From contig DFTB01000011.1 of assembly GCA_002382975.1 (NCBI GenBank), forward strand, positions 110,148 through 174,147: DNA of 64,000 bases. The letters run 5' to 3'. Each line of letters begins with the position of its first letter. Within the stretch, counting starts at the first letter, position 1. This document shows, in pieces, positions 24,216-32,069 of the stretch. Made by a program: the position numbers and the translations under genes. The DNA comes from Fibrobacter sp. UBA4223 (GTDB lineage: Bacteria > Fibrobacterota > Fibrobacteria > Fibrobacterales > Fibrobacteraceae). The notes beneath the pieces are model-generated. The model was not told the origin of the DNA and made no database searches. It saw nothing but the letters and a program-made list of their open reading frames with translations.

Positions 24216-25151
24216 CTACCTGTAGAAGTTCATGTTGAACCAAGCCTTTTTGCCGTCATCATACACGTAGATTCCACAGGCCAGCTTTGTGTATGCGGCG
24301 TTCCGCATGTTCAGGTAATGCCCAATGGCTGGGTAATCTTCGCTCTTGTCGGGGTCTTTCTCTCCACTGGTCACTAACGCCTTTTCGTCTTCCCACATCA
24401 TCTTGATAAAGGACTGGACAGCGGATGAGGCATCCTTTTTCCAGGTGGTGGAAAAACGCGGTCCTGTGTTTTGTGCACCGATACCGCACATTCTTGAATT
24501 CGCATGGGCCTTGTCAACCTCCGCATCGGCCTTGGCTTGCTGCACGGTACACCACTGAACGCTATCGTCGGCAAAAACCAATGGTGCGACCCCTTCGGTA
24601 GCGCGGTACTCGTTGGCAAGTCTCAGGCATTCGTCCCTCCACCCTTCGTCAATGAAGGGCTGGGAACTTTCATATTCCTTGAGTGCCTCGGTCGCTGAGG
24701 CAACGCTGGTTGCCGAGGTTACGGCAGTTTGCTCGGACGAAGAACTGCTTCCGGTTTCCGTAGCAGACGATGTTTGTGCCGCATCCTGTGCACCACCTGC
24801 CGAAGAAGACGGCCTTACTGTCGAAGGAGTGCTATCGGAGTTTACCGAACTGCCAGACGATAGTTCAACGTCGGATAGCTCGTCGGGTTGCGCGTCGTCA
24901 TCTGTTTCCGTATTTAGGGCGCCGCCAGAAGAAGCGCTCCTTGTCCACTCACCATTGTCACATGTATAGTATAGCCCCGTACTTAAAACGAGGACGGATT
25001 CACCCTGCAGCTCATTGCTGCAGGCTTCAAGGTCTGCTTCTGTATGTACCGACGTTGCCTGTGCGTTTGCCTTGGTAGACGAATCGTCGCAAGCGACGAA
25101 CAAGCCTGCCGTTGCAAACGAAAGCATCAAAAATCCCAATCCCTTTTTCAT
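24216..25151 (-). CDS. CAP/SCP-domain lipoprotein (long form)
   Basis: A 311-residue predicted lipoprotein: signal peptide with lipobox VAC at about 19-21. A disordered Ser/Thr/Ala/Asp-rich linker (about 75-165, with SSSSSEQ) follows an N-terminal segment containing GLYYTCDNGEWT, a short motif seen in Fibrobacter surface proteins. The C-terminal CAP domain (about 175-310) has ECLRLANEYRATEGVAPLVF, SEDYPAIGHYLNMRN and TKLACGIYVYDDGKKAWFNMNFY; the histidines of the CAP cleft are partly kept. Related to the next gene by duplication. Role probably in cell-surface binding or proteolysis; unproven. Confidence 0.8.
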   Translation of the reverse strand: MKKGLGFLMLSFATAGLFVACDDSSTKANAQATSVHTEADLEACSNELQGESVLVLSTGLYYTCDNGEWTRSASSGGALNTETDDDAQPDELSDVELSSGSSVNSDSTPSTVRPSSSAGGAQDAAQTSSATETGSSSSSEQTAVTSATSVASATEALKEYESSQPFIDEGWRDECLRLANEYRATEGVAPLVFADDSVQWCTVQQAKADAEVDKAHANSRMCGIGAQNTGPRFSTTWKKDASSAVQSFIKMMWEDEKALVTSGEKDPDKSEDYPAIGHYLNMRNAAYTKLACGIYVYDDGKKAWFNMNFYR

Positions 25152-25184
25152 CTTTATCCCTTGCCTTGAATAAGTCCGGCAGAA

Positions 25185-25721
25185 TTAGTAGAAGTTGACA
25201 TTAAACCAACCGGTAGTTCCGTCTTCGGATACCGCGATACCACAGGCGACCTTGGTGTAGTCACCCCGCATATTCTTGTAGTGCCCGATGTAGGGGTAAT
25301 CTTCGTCTTTGTCCAAGTCCCGCTCCCCGCTCTCTACCAGTTTCTTTTCGCTCCACATCATGTCCAGATAGTACTTGGCCACGTCGGCAGCCTTGCGACC
25401 GTTGGCCATGGAGGCGTTGGGACCGGAATTCTGAGCCCATTCACCACATTCCTTGAAATGGCCGTGGGCCTTGTTAGACTTGAGGTCCGCGGCGGACTGC
25501 TCGTCGGCGCATTTCTGTTTTTCTTCGTCGGCAAGGGCGACGGGTTTAAGGTTTTCGGTGGCGCGGTACTCGTTGATAATCTCCAGGCACTGTTCGCGCC
25601 AGCCTGCTTCGTCCATGCCGGCGGTGACAGGTGTGCCGGAACTGGAATCATCGGAACAGCCCGTGAATAGGGCGGCAGCGCAGATGGCAGAGGTGATACC
25701 GATTTTGCAGAACATGTTCAT
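25185..25721 (-). CDS. CAP/SCP-domain lipoprotein (short form)
   Basis: A 178-residue lipoprotein: MNMFCKIGITSAICAAALFTGC with the lipobox cysteine near 22, a short SDDSSSGT linker, then the CAP domain (about 38-178): QCLEIINEYRATENLKPVALAD, KAHGHFKECGEWAQNSGPN, DEDYPYIGHYKNMRGDYTKVACGIAV, WFNVNFY. It matches the C-terminal domain of the downstream gene closely but lacks the long Ser/Thr linker, so the two are tandem paralogues in one transcript (33 nt apart). GGGAG lies 5 nt before the ATG at 25721; the frame is open far upstream but runs through the divergent gene. Confidence 0.82.
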   Translation of the reverse strand: MNMFCKIGITSAICAAALFTGCSDDSSSGTPVTAGMDEAGWREQCLEIINEYRATENLKPVALADEEKQKCADEQSAADLKSNKAHGHFKECGEWAQNSGPNASMANGRKAADVAKYYLDMMWSEKKLVESGERDLDKDEDYPYIGHYKNMRGDYTKVACGIAVSEDGTTGWFNVNFY

Positions 25722-25796
25722 AAACACTCCCTTGAAATATTTAACATCAATGTAAATAAAAAAATGGTTCATGTGTGATTCTAGAAAAAATCGGAC

Positions 25797-25824
25797 TTGA
25801 CACCTAAGTCCTAATGAGTATATT
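25797..25824 (+). promoter_or_regulatory. Near-consensus sigma-70 promoter before the RsbW-like gene
   Basis: TTGACA and TATATT with a 16-bp spacer. The -10 box ends 11 nt before the ATG of the RsbW-like gene, so the transcript leader would be only a few nucleotides long. Confidence 0.75.
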
Positions 25825-25835
25825 TTGCCATAATC

Positions 25836-26243
25836 ATGGCCGCAAAAGAAATAACAGTCGATGCCGCTCTCGAAAAAGGCGAAGAACTGACCGCCTTCGT
25901 GGAGTCCATGCTGGAGCCATACGACCCCTCGCCCAAGGCGACTGTCCAGGTGGATGTGGCCATCGACGAGGTGTTCAGCAACATCGTCATGTATTCCGGA
26001 GCAAAGACCGTAACGGTGGTCGCCAACCTGGATGAGCCTACGTCCGTGTTCTCGCTTACCTTTATAGACAAAGGAAATCCCTATAATCCCTTGGAAAAAG
26101 AGGATCCGGACGTTTCCCTGCCTGTGGAGGAACGGGAAATTGGGGGTCTGGGCATCTTTTTGGTGAAGAAAACCATGGATGACGTGCACTACGAACGCAA
26201 GGCCGACCAAAATTATTTTACTATTTACAAGAAAATTAAGTAG
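25836..26243 (+). CDS. RsbW-like anti-sigma factor kinase (HATPase)
   Basis: A 135-residue GHKL-fold ATPase of the RsbW/SpoIIAB type. The N box is VAIDEVFSNIVMYSG (about 48-62), the G1 box is FIDKGNPYNPL (D-x-G), and the G2 box is EIGGLGIFLVKKTMD. Such kinases bind a sigma factor or other partner and phosphorylate a STAS-domain antagonist. A STAS gene follows 9 nt downstream, giving the two central parts of a partner switch; no sigma factor or PP2C phosphatase is encoded nearby. No Shine-Dalgarno sequence; the strong promoter lies just upstream. Confidence 0.88.
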   Translation: MAAKEITVDAALEKGEELTAFVESMLEPYDPSPKATVQVDVAIDEVFSNIVMYSGAKTVTVVANLDEPTSVFSLTFIDKGNPYNPLEKEDPDVSLPVEEREIGGLGIFLVKKTMDDVHYERKADQNYFTIYKKIK

Positions 26244-26252
26244 AGGTACAAG

Positions 26253-26549
26253 ATGAAAATCGAACAGACTCGTGACAATTCCACATTGACCCTGGCTTTG
26301 GAAGGTCGTCTGGATACCATTACCGCTCCCGAGCTGGAGCAGGTCGTCAATGCGAACCTGGAAGGGCTCACTGCCTTGATTTTTGACTTTGCCAAGCTGG
26401 AATACGTGTCCTCTGCCGGACTCCGCGTGCTGCTCAGCGCCCAGAAGAAGATGAACAAGCAGGGCAAGATGGAAGTCAAGAATGTTTGCGCCGAAATCAT
26501 GGAAGTCCTGGACATCACAGGTTTCAGCGATATCTTGACGATTGTCTAG
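26253..26549 (+). CDS. STAS-domain anti-sigma factor antagonist
   Basis: A 98-residue single STAS domain (SpoIIAA/RsbV type). It has LTLALEGRLDTITAPELEQ (about 12-30) and LIFDFAKLEYVSSAGLRVLL (about 39-58), where Ser in SSAGLR is the usual phosphorylation site. It is the expected substrate and antagonist of the RsbW-like kinase encoded just upstream; phosphorylated and free forms would switch the kinase between partners. AGAGGT sequence lies 5-6 nt before the ATG. Its stop region overlaps the convergent transporter gene by 4 nt. Confidence 0.9.
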   Translation: MKIEQTRDNSTLTLALEGRLDTITAPELEQVVNANLEGLTALIFDFAKLEYVSSAGLRVLLSAQKKMNKQGKMEVKNVCAEIMEVLDITGFSDILTIV

Positions 26550-27964
26550 AAAATCTTTGCCGCCAGTTCAGGTGCGAACTTGGACAGGTAACCCTGGGCG
26601 AGCAGGATCGTTATCAGGGCAGGCAATATCCACTTGAAATAAATCTTGATGAGTGTGTGGCGAGGGAGTTTCAATCCCTCGCCTGCGTTCATTTCGTCAA
26701 AGAATTTTTCTTGTCCCCAGCCGTAACGGCTGCTGCAGAACACCACCATGAAAATGGCGCCTGCAGGTAGCATGGTGTTGCTCACGATAAAGTCTTCCAG
26801 GTCCAGCACGCAGCTGCCGGGGCCAAAGGGTTCAAACCCCGAAAGCACATTGAATCCGAGGGCGCAGGGGAGCGACATCAGGAACACCGCGACCATATTC
26901 CAGTAGGCTACCTTCCGGCGCTTGAAGCCCTTCAGGTCCATCCAGAAGGCGACGATGTTTTCAAACACGGCAATAAGTGTGGAGAGTGCCGCGAAGGACA
27001 TGAACAGGAAGAACGCCGCCCCGCAGAACCGGCCCGCGGGCATCAGAGCGAACACGTTGGACAAAGTAACGAAGATGAGTCCGGGCCCTTGCGCCGGAGA
27101 CTGCCCGAAGGCAAAGCACGAGGGGATAATGATAAGGCCCGCCACCAGGGCCACGATGGTATCCAGCGCGCAGATGCTGGCGGCCTCCTTGGTCAGGGAA
27201 TGCTGCCGCTTGATGTAACTGCCAAAAATCATCATGCTGCCGATGCCGATACTCAGGGTAAAGAAGGCATGGGCAAATGCGGCGAAGATGGCATCTCCAA
27301 CGCCCTTGCCGGACTGGGTCAGTCGTTCCAGTGAAGGCAGCAGGTAGAATTCCAGACCTTTGCCGGCCCCGGGGAGCGTCACCGCACGAATGGCAAGCAG
27401 GATCATGATGACAAACAGCGCAATCATCATCTTCTTGGTAATGCGTTCCACGCCCTTCTGGAGCCCGAGGGACACGATGCCGAGACCCATGACGATAGCG
27501 ACAGTCATCCAGAAAATCAGGAGGGGCGGGTTCGAAAGCATTTCGCCGAAACCGCTTGCAATCTGGTCGGGTGTTCCCTTCAAGAATTCGCCGTCGGTGA
27601 GCATCTTGTAGAAGTAGAAGAACATCCAGCCCGTGACTACGGAGTAGAACGCCATCAAGATGTAGTTGGAGGCAATCAGCGGGAACTTTGCCCAGTGCCA
27701 CTTGGTGCCCTGCTTTTCGAGACGGTCAAAGGCCATGCCGACACCGCTTTTTCCGCCACGGCCGATGGCCAGTTCCGCCATGAGCACCGGGAGCCCGAGA
27801 AACAGCAGGAACCCGAGATAGGGCAGCACAAAGGCCGCGCCGCCGTATTGCCCTGCGATGTAGGGGAAACGCCACACGTTGCCAAGTCCAATGGCACAGC
27901 CTGCGGCAATCAGCAAAAATCCAAGTCTTGTCTTAAAAGTCTCGCGTTCTCTTTTGTGTTCCAT
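26546..27964 (-). CDS. Sodium-dependent transporter of the SNF (NSS) family
   Basis: A 472-residue, 11-12-span sodium symporter. The family start RLGFLLIAAGCAIGLGNVWRFPYIAGQYGGAAFVLPY is split by the unwound TM1 site (AIGLGNVWRFP, about 19-29); FLLFLGLPVLMAELAIGRGG follows, and the TM6 region GDAIFAAFAHAFFTLSIGIGSM holds the second unwound site. Bacterial members carry amino acids or related amines; the substrate cannot be told. No Shine-Dalgarno sequence, and a TATCAT hexamer ends 7 nt before the ATG, suggesting a leaderless message. Confidence 0.93.
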   Translation of the reverse strand: MEHKRERETFKTRLGFLLIAAGCAIGLGNVWRFPYIAGQYGGAAFVLPYLGFLLFLGLPVLMAELAIGRGGKSGVGMAFDRLEKQGTKWHWAKFPLIASNYILMAFYSVVTGWMFFYFYKMLTDGEFLKGTPDQIASGFGEMLSNPPLLIFWMTVAIVMGLGIVSLGLQKGVERITKKMMIALFVIMILLAIRAVTLPGAGKGLEFYLLPSLERLTQSGKGVGDAIFAAFAHAFFTLSIGIGSMMIFGSYIKRQHSLTKEAASICALDTIVALVAGLIIIPSCFAFGQSPAQGPGLIFVTLSNVFALMPAGRFCGAAFFLFMSFAALSTLIAVFENIVAFWMDLKGFKRRKVAYWNMVAVFLMSLPCALGFNVLSGFEPFGPGSCVLDLEDFIVSNTMLPAGAIFMVVFCSSRYGWGQEKFFDEMNAGEGLKLPRHTLIKIYFKWILPALITILLAQGYLSKFAPELAAKIF

Positions 27965-28015
27965 AAATCTAATGATAATAAAAATTCACGCTATTCTGAG
28001 TTATGCCTCTCTTGT

Positions 28016-28056
28016 GTCATCCTGAGCGAAGCCCGTAGGGCGAAGTCGAAGGATCC
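28016..28056. repeat. Dispersed GTCATCCTGAGC..GAAGGATCC repeat
   Basis: GTCATCCTGAGCGAAGC at one end and GCGAAGTCGAAGGATCC at the other form an imperfect hairpin; it is the reverse orientation of the GGATCC..AGGATGAC family and a type common in many bacterial genomes. Confidence 0.7.
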
Positions 28057-28096
28057 AGTCCTTCGTTTTATTAATGCGAATTATATATTTACACCC

Positions 28097-28444
28097 ATGC
28101 CCCACTTCGTTTACATGCTCCGCTGTGCCGGGAACCGCATCTATACGGGTTACGCCGTCGATGTGGCCGCCCGTTTCGAGGAGCATCGCATGGGGCGTGG
28201 GGCCAAGTTCACCAAGGCTTTTCCGCCCGAAAAAATCCTCCGCCAGTTCGAGCTCCCGAACAAGGAATACGCCCTGCGCATGGAAGCCCGCATCAAGAAA
28301 CTTACGGCGACCCAAAAAGAACGGCTGGCAAATGGCGACGAAGTGCTGACGCAAGCCCTGTTAGATAGCCTCGCCGAGACGCTCCCGCCCAAAAAACGGA
28401 AACGGCGCCGTCGCACGGCCGCACAAAAAAAGACGGAGAAATAG
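28097..28444 (+). CDS. GIY-YIG domain nuclease-like protein (YhbQ/UPF0213 type)
   Basis: A 115-residue protein. The GIY-YIG core covers residues 1-80: FVYMLRCAGNRIYTGYAVDVAARFEEH, with Y in VYML, Y in IYTGY, Arg in ARFEEH and KFTKAFPPEKI plus Glu in MEARIKKL. It is a stand-alone domain like the YhbQ group, whose role is unclear, perhaps DNA repair. The C-terminal ~25 residues are very basic (KKRKRRRRTAAQKK), likely nucleic-acid binding. No Shine-Dalgarno sequence; TATATT ends 7 nt before the ATG, and the open frame extends upstream only through a repeat. Confidence 0.85.
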   Translation: MPHFVYMLRCAGNRIYTGYAVDVAARFEEHRMGRGAKFTKAFPPEKILRQFELPNKEYALRMEARIKKLTATQKERLANGDEVLTQALLDSLAETLPPKKRKRRRRTAAQKKTEK

Positions 28445-28452
28445 CCTAGGGG

Positions 28453-29355
28453 CTACACCTCTATGGACATGCCCGTGAACATCTGGCAGGCCCGTTCTCC
28501 CAGAACCTCGTGTAAAATTTCAAAGGCGCGGTTGCCGGTGCAGTGGCCCGTGTAGATTTTTTGCACGTCCAGCTCCAGCAGGCGCTTGGCAAAGGCGTAG
28601 ACCGCTTCGTCTTTGTAGCGGTATAGGTGGAACCCGCCGAGAATCCCGTAAATCTTTTTGCCCGGAAAGGTCGCTTCCACTTCTTTCACGATGTTGTCTG
28701 CGCCGGCGTGACTGCAGCTGTTCATCACGAACAGGCCTTCGGGAGTGTCGAAGACCAGACTCTGCTCGTGGTCGAAACTGTCATAGCGGTAACGGCCGTT
28801 TTCCTTGACAGAAAGACCTGCTGCCTCGGCGATGCCGGCACGGGTCTCTGGACTCACGACGCTGTCTTTGTGGGGGAGCAGGTAAACATTGGGGGCGATC
28901 TGTGCATCGCCTTCGACAAAGCGGATGCGGTCGGCAAAACGTTTCAGGTAGCCCCTGCGGATGCCGATGTATTCGTGGTAGGCAAAAGGCCCGAAAATCT
29001 TGTGGGTATGGTAGCAGTTTTCGGCGGCGCCTTGTCTCAAAAAGCAGGACGCCTTTTCGTTTAGGCGGAAAAATTCCGCAAGGCCGTTGGCGTGGTCGTA
29101 GTGGGCGTGGCTAAGGATTGCAGAGTCCACCTTCGAGAGGTCTATGCCCATGGCGGCGGCGTTGCTAGCGAACCGGCGTGAAGCCCCGGTGTCCAACAAG
29201 TAGCGCTTTCCCTCGAACTTGATATAGACGGACAGTCCCCACTCTCCGCAGAGGGGCGTGCAATTGTTGCCGGGTGCGCAGCCGTTGGTCGCGCTGTTGT
29301 TGGGTGCAAAATCCGTGCCACCGGCGATGTTATCTACCAGAATCTTGACAAGCAT
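28453..29355 (-). CDS. MBL-fold metallo-hydrolase (COG1237 type)
   Basis: A 300-residue metallo-beta-lactamase-fold protein. The metal motif is AILSHAHYDHANGL (about 79-92, HxHxDH-like), with VMNSCSHAGADNIV (about 212-225) and YTGHCTGNRAFEIL near the end supplying the other ligands. This set of motifs is that of the COG1237 group, related to the archaeal enzyme of methanopterin synthesis and to several small-molecule hydrolases. An insert with NNSATNGCAPGNNCTPLCGEWG near the N-terminus is typical. It lies 8 nt after a small uncharacterised gene on the same strand. The substrate is unknown. Confidence 0.82.
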   Translation of the reverse strand: MLVKILVDNIAGGTDFAPNNSATNGCAPGNNCTPLCGEWGLSVYIKFEGKRYLLDTGASRRFASNAAAMGIDLSKVDSAILSHAHYDHANGLAEFFRLNEKASCFLRQGAAENCYHTHKIFGPFAYHEYIGIRRGYLKRFADRIRFVEGDAQIAPNVYLLPHKDSVVSPETRAGIAEAAGLSVKENGRYRYDSFDHEQSLVFDTPEGLFVMNSCSHAGADNIVKEVEATFPGKKIYGILGGFHLYRYKDEAVYAFAKRLLELDVQKIYTGHCTGNRAFEILHEVLGERACQMFTGMSIEV

Positions 29356-29363
29356 CTTGCGCC

Positions 29364-29594
29364 CTACCGGTTCCAGCCGGAATGCCCTTCGCCGTAATAC
29401 AGCGCGGCATCTTCAGGGCCAAAATCATCGGCTACGGTATCGCGCGGAGAGAGCCACCCGCGCATCTTCTTGATGCGGGCGCGACGTTCCTCTGCAACTT
29501 TGGCTGCTGCGGGGTTTGCGGCGTCTTGAGCGGCGGGGGCTGCAGCAAGGTTCGTGCCAGTTTCATTGTGTTTTTCGTCAAGTGAATCGGCCAT
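29364..29594 (-). CDS. Hypothetical 76-residue protein
   Basis: A small charged protein (MADSLDEKHNETGTNLAAAP...) with an Ala-rich middle, a basic EERRARIKKMRGWLSP segment (about 36-51) and an acidic end DDFGPEDAALYYGEG. No family is recognised. It ends 8 nt before the COG1237 hydrolase gene, so the two are probably co-transcribed. No Shine-Dalgarno sequence; a TATTTT hexamer lies 8 nt before the ATG, within a divergent promoter region shared with the lyase gene. Confidence 0.6.
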   Translation of the reverse strand: MADSLDEKHNETGTNLAAAPAAQDAANPAAAKVAEERRARIKKMRGWLSPRDTVADDFGPEDAALYYGEGHSGWNR

Positions 29595-29623
29595 ACGGTG
29601 AAAAAATAGATTATTTTAAAAAC

Positions 29624-30760
29624 ATGAACGCAAGAATCCACCACATCATGGTTGCGACGACATTCGTTGCCGCCCTCAGTAATTCCGCAATTGCACAAAC
29701 GGCGTCCGACACCGTCTCGTTTGTGAACTTCGAAAACCGCAGCGTCGGCGTGTACGGCAATGCAGAAGCCAAGGAAGACTTTAAGCGCAACAGTACCGAT
29801 GGCAGCTGGTGGTACGCCATGGACAAGAACAATGGCGAAAATTCCAAGGTCGTGTACGACGGCGAGGAACACGGCAATGTGCTGCAGCTCAAGTACCCCA
29901 AGGGTTGCGTGGGTCCGAATGACAACGATACGCCCGCCTGCGCCGCGCAAATCATCCAGCCACTCGTGAAAACCGCCGACACCATGTGGAGCGCCTACGA
30001 CATATTCTTCGAAGACGGATTCGAGTTCCAGCTGGGCGGCAAGCTTCCCGGCCTATGCGGCGGCAAGTGCTACACCGGCAACGCCATGCCCCAAACCGGC
30101 GACGGCTGGAGTGCTCGCATCATGTGGCGCAAAGACGGCAACGCCGTGCAGCTTATCTACTTTATGGGGCAAGAGTCCGTATATGGCGATGACTTCAAGT
30201 GGGACTTGAACGGTACCATCCCGCAAAAACAGTTTACCACCGGCACCTGGCACCGCATTGTGAACAAGGTCAGCATGAATACCATTGCCTCTCCCGGCAA
30301 TGGCGACAAGAACGGTCGCGTACAAACCTGGCTTGACGGCGAACTCGTGCTGGATGTGGATACCCTCAGGCTCCGCGATTACGACACCGTGAAAGTCGAC
30401 AAGTTCTACCTCTCCACCTTCCACGGCGGAAGCAGCACCGAATGGGCCCCCACCCACGATTGCTTTATCCGTTACGATAACTTCACCATATCTACTGACT
30501 CCATCGCAATTTCGAAAAATGCCGCCGTCCCAGACACGGCCACAACTGCCCGCGATACCAGCGGCACCTGCGAAGGCGCAAACTGCGGAAGCAACACCCC
30601 TGGCACCGACCGGATTATGCCGCGGGCACAAAACCGCGCCACAGTCGCCCCCGTTGAAACCTACCGCATCGACGGCACCTTTGTCGGCCGCAAAAACACC
30701 CTCCCCGATGCCTCCACGCACCAGCTCAAGAACGGGAAACGGGTGAAAGTTGTGAGGTAG
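29624..30760 (+). CDS. Secreted polysaccharide lyase (PL14-like)
   Basis: A 378-residue exported protein. The signal peptide is residues 1-25 (VATTFVAALSNSAIAQ). The catalytic-like domain (about 30-285) follows the polysaccharide lyase family 14 pattern: VLQLKYPKG, YDIFFEDGFEFQLGGKLPGLCGG, DGWSARIMWRKDG, FTTGTWHRIVNKVSMN and WLDGELVLDV, DKFYLSTFHGGSS. PL14 enzymes act on alginate or glucuronan. A Thr/Asp linker and a short C-terminal module (YRIDGTFVGRK ... GKRVKVVR) follow, the type of tail seen on secreted Fibrobacter enzymes. No Shine-Dalgarno sequence; TATTTT ends 6 nt before the ATG at 29624. Confidence 0.8.
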   Translation: MNARIHHIMVATTFVAALSNSAIAQTASDTVSFVNFENRSVGVYGNAEAKEDFKRNSTDGSWWYAMDKNNGENSKVVYDGEEHGNVLQLKYPKGCVGPNDNDTPACAAQIIQPLVKTADTMWSAYDIFFEDGFEFQLGGKLPGLCGGKCYTGNAMPQTGDGWSARIMWRKDGNAVQLIYFMGQESVYGDDFKWDLNGTIPQKQFTTGTWHRIVNKVSMNTIASPGNGDKNGRVQTWLDGELVLDVDTLRLRDYDTVKVDKFYLSTFHGGSSTEWAPTHDCFIRYDNFTISTDSIAISKNAAVPDTATTARDTSGTCEGANCGSNTPGTDRIMPRAQNRATVAPVETYRIDGTFVGRKNTLPDASTHQLKNGKRVKVVR

Positions 30761-30767
30761 GGGTGAG

Positions 30768-31892
30768 CTACCGAGATTTCCTCGGTAACTTATTCTTTTT
30801 CCCTTGTTGCAGATAGTAGAAGTTTTTCTGGGTCTCAATTTCGGCACGGAGTTCCTCATCTGTTGGCATATACGTTTTGTATTTGGCGGCAAACAGCCGG
30901 TTATTCTTATGGAGTACCGAATAACGAGCAATGCTATCATCCGTATCGGCACATATCAAAATGCCAATAGTTGGGTTATCGCCTTTCCCGCGTTTTAATT
31001 CATCATACATACGAACATACATATCCATTTGGCCGACATCCTGATGCGTGACCTTTGTTGTTTTCAAGTCAACAAGCACGAAAGATTTCAGGAGATAATT
31101 ATAGAATACAAGATCGATATAGTAATCCTCTTTTTCTGTGTGGATATGTTGCTGCCGAGCAATAAAAGCGTAGCCCTTTCCTAACTCCATGATGAATCGC
31201 TGCAAATTGTTGATAATGCTCGTTTCTAATTCAGATTCAGAGAATGTCGTGTTTTGCGGGAAGCCAAGGAATTCCGCAATAACAGGATTCTTGATAAACT
31301 CTAGCTTATCTTGCAAATGAGTTGTCTTTTCAATCATTTCGTTATGGACAAGCTCCTTATGCTGGGATTTTAACATCCGGTGATAATACTGACTACTGAT
31401 ATTGCGCTGTAAAGTCCGAGTGCTCCACACCTCGCGTGCGGCCTCTTGTTCGTACCACGAACGGGCATTGGCATTACTTTCTTGCAAAAGAATGCGATAA
31501 TGCGTCCATGAAAGAGTAATCGGCGGTTTTCTACTCTCTGCGTTGAAAATCTGCAATGCGGAACTGTTCTCCAATTTTCCACTCACTGCGTAGAAAATTT
31601 GAGGAAAGCAATTGAAAAAATCTACAAAGTGGTATAAATTCGCTTGATTAAAGCCGCTTCCATATCTTTTGACGAGCTCGCAAGATAATTTTTTTACCAC
31701 TTGCTTGCCGTATCCGGCGCGTTTTTCCTTGAGCACCTCTTTTTGAATTCGCATCCCTAAAAGCCAGTTGCGCTTGACAAGCGTTTCGTTGACAGCATGG
31801 CGGGCAAACTTTTGCGCCTGCTCAATAATCGCGCAAGCGTCATTGATGAGTTGGGTGTTTGCGATGGGCTTTGCGGTTTTCTCTTTAGACAT
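30768..31892 (-). CDS. YhcG/DUF1016-family PD-(D/E)XK nuclease
   Basis: A 374-residue protein of the YhcG family. The N-terminal DUF1016_N region (about 10-170) shows VNETLVKRNWLLGMRIQKE, GYGKQVVKKLSCEL and the GFNQANLYHFVDFF helix; the C-terminal nuclease domain (about 195-360) shows FLGFPQNTTFSESELE, LGKGYAFIARQQHI, DYYIDLVFYNYLLKSFVLVDLKT (the D...D-x-K core) and DVGQMDMYVRMYDE. These proteins are common in defence islands and are thought to act on Holliday junctions or foreign DNA. It is the downstream-most gene of the accessory block, separated by ~180 nt from the next gene. Confidence 0.9.
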   Translation of the reverse strand: MSKEKTAKPIANTQLINDACAIIEQAQKFARHAVNETLVKRNWLLGMRIQKEVLKEKRAGYGKQVVKKLSCELVKRYGSGFNQANLYHFVDFFNCFPQIFYAVSGKLENSSALQIFNAESRKPPITLSWTHYRILLQESNANARSWYEQEAAREVWSTRTLQRNISSQYYHRMLKSQHKELVHNEMIEKTTHLQDKLEFIKNPVIAEFLGFPQNTTFSESELETSIINNLQRFIMELGKGYAFIARQQHIHTEKEDYYIDLVFYNYLLKSFVLVDLKTTKVTHQDVGQMDMYVRMYDELKRGKGDNPTIGILICADTDDSIARYSVLHKNNRLFAAKYKTYMPTDEELRAEIETQKNFYYLQQGKKNKLPRKSR

Positions 31893-32040
31893 AGTGACTC
31901 CTTTGAAAAAAAGAAAAACATTTGATAATCATCAAATGCCTTTCGGAGCCTGCACTATTAGGAACCGCAGCTGAAATGTAGATAATATTAGGATGCTGGC
32001 AAGAGGCTTAAGGAAATTTTACACTAGGTTGAGCCGCAGT

Positions 32041-32059
32041 TGTTCGGAATTTCCGAACA
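32041..32059. promoter_or_regulatory. 19-bp palindrome
   Basis: TGTTCGGAA, a central T and TTCCGAACA form a perfect interrupted palindrome 11 nt past the stop codon of the 410-residue gene. No T-run follows on the minus strand, so it looks more like a binding site or weak hairpin than a terminator. The upstream part (31893-32040) has no other recognisable element. Confidence 0.4.
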
Positions 32060-32069
32060 GCTGACGAGA

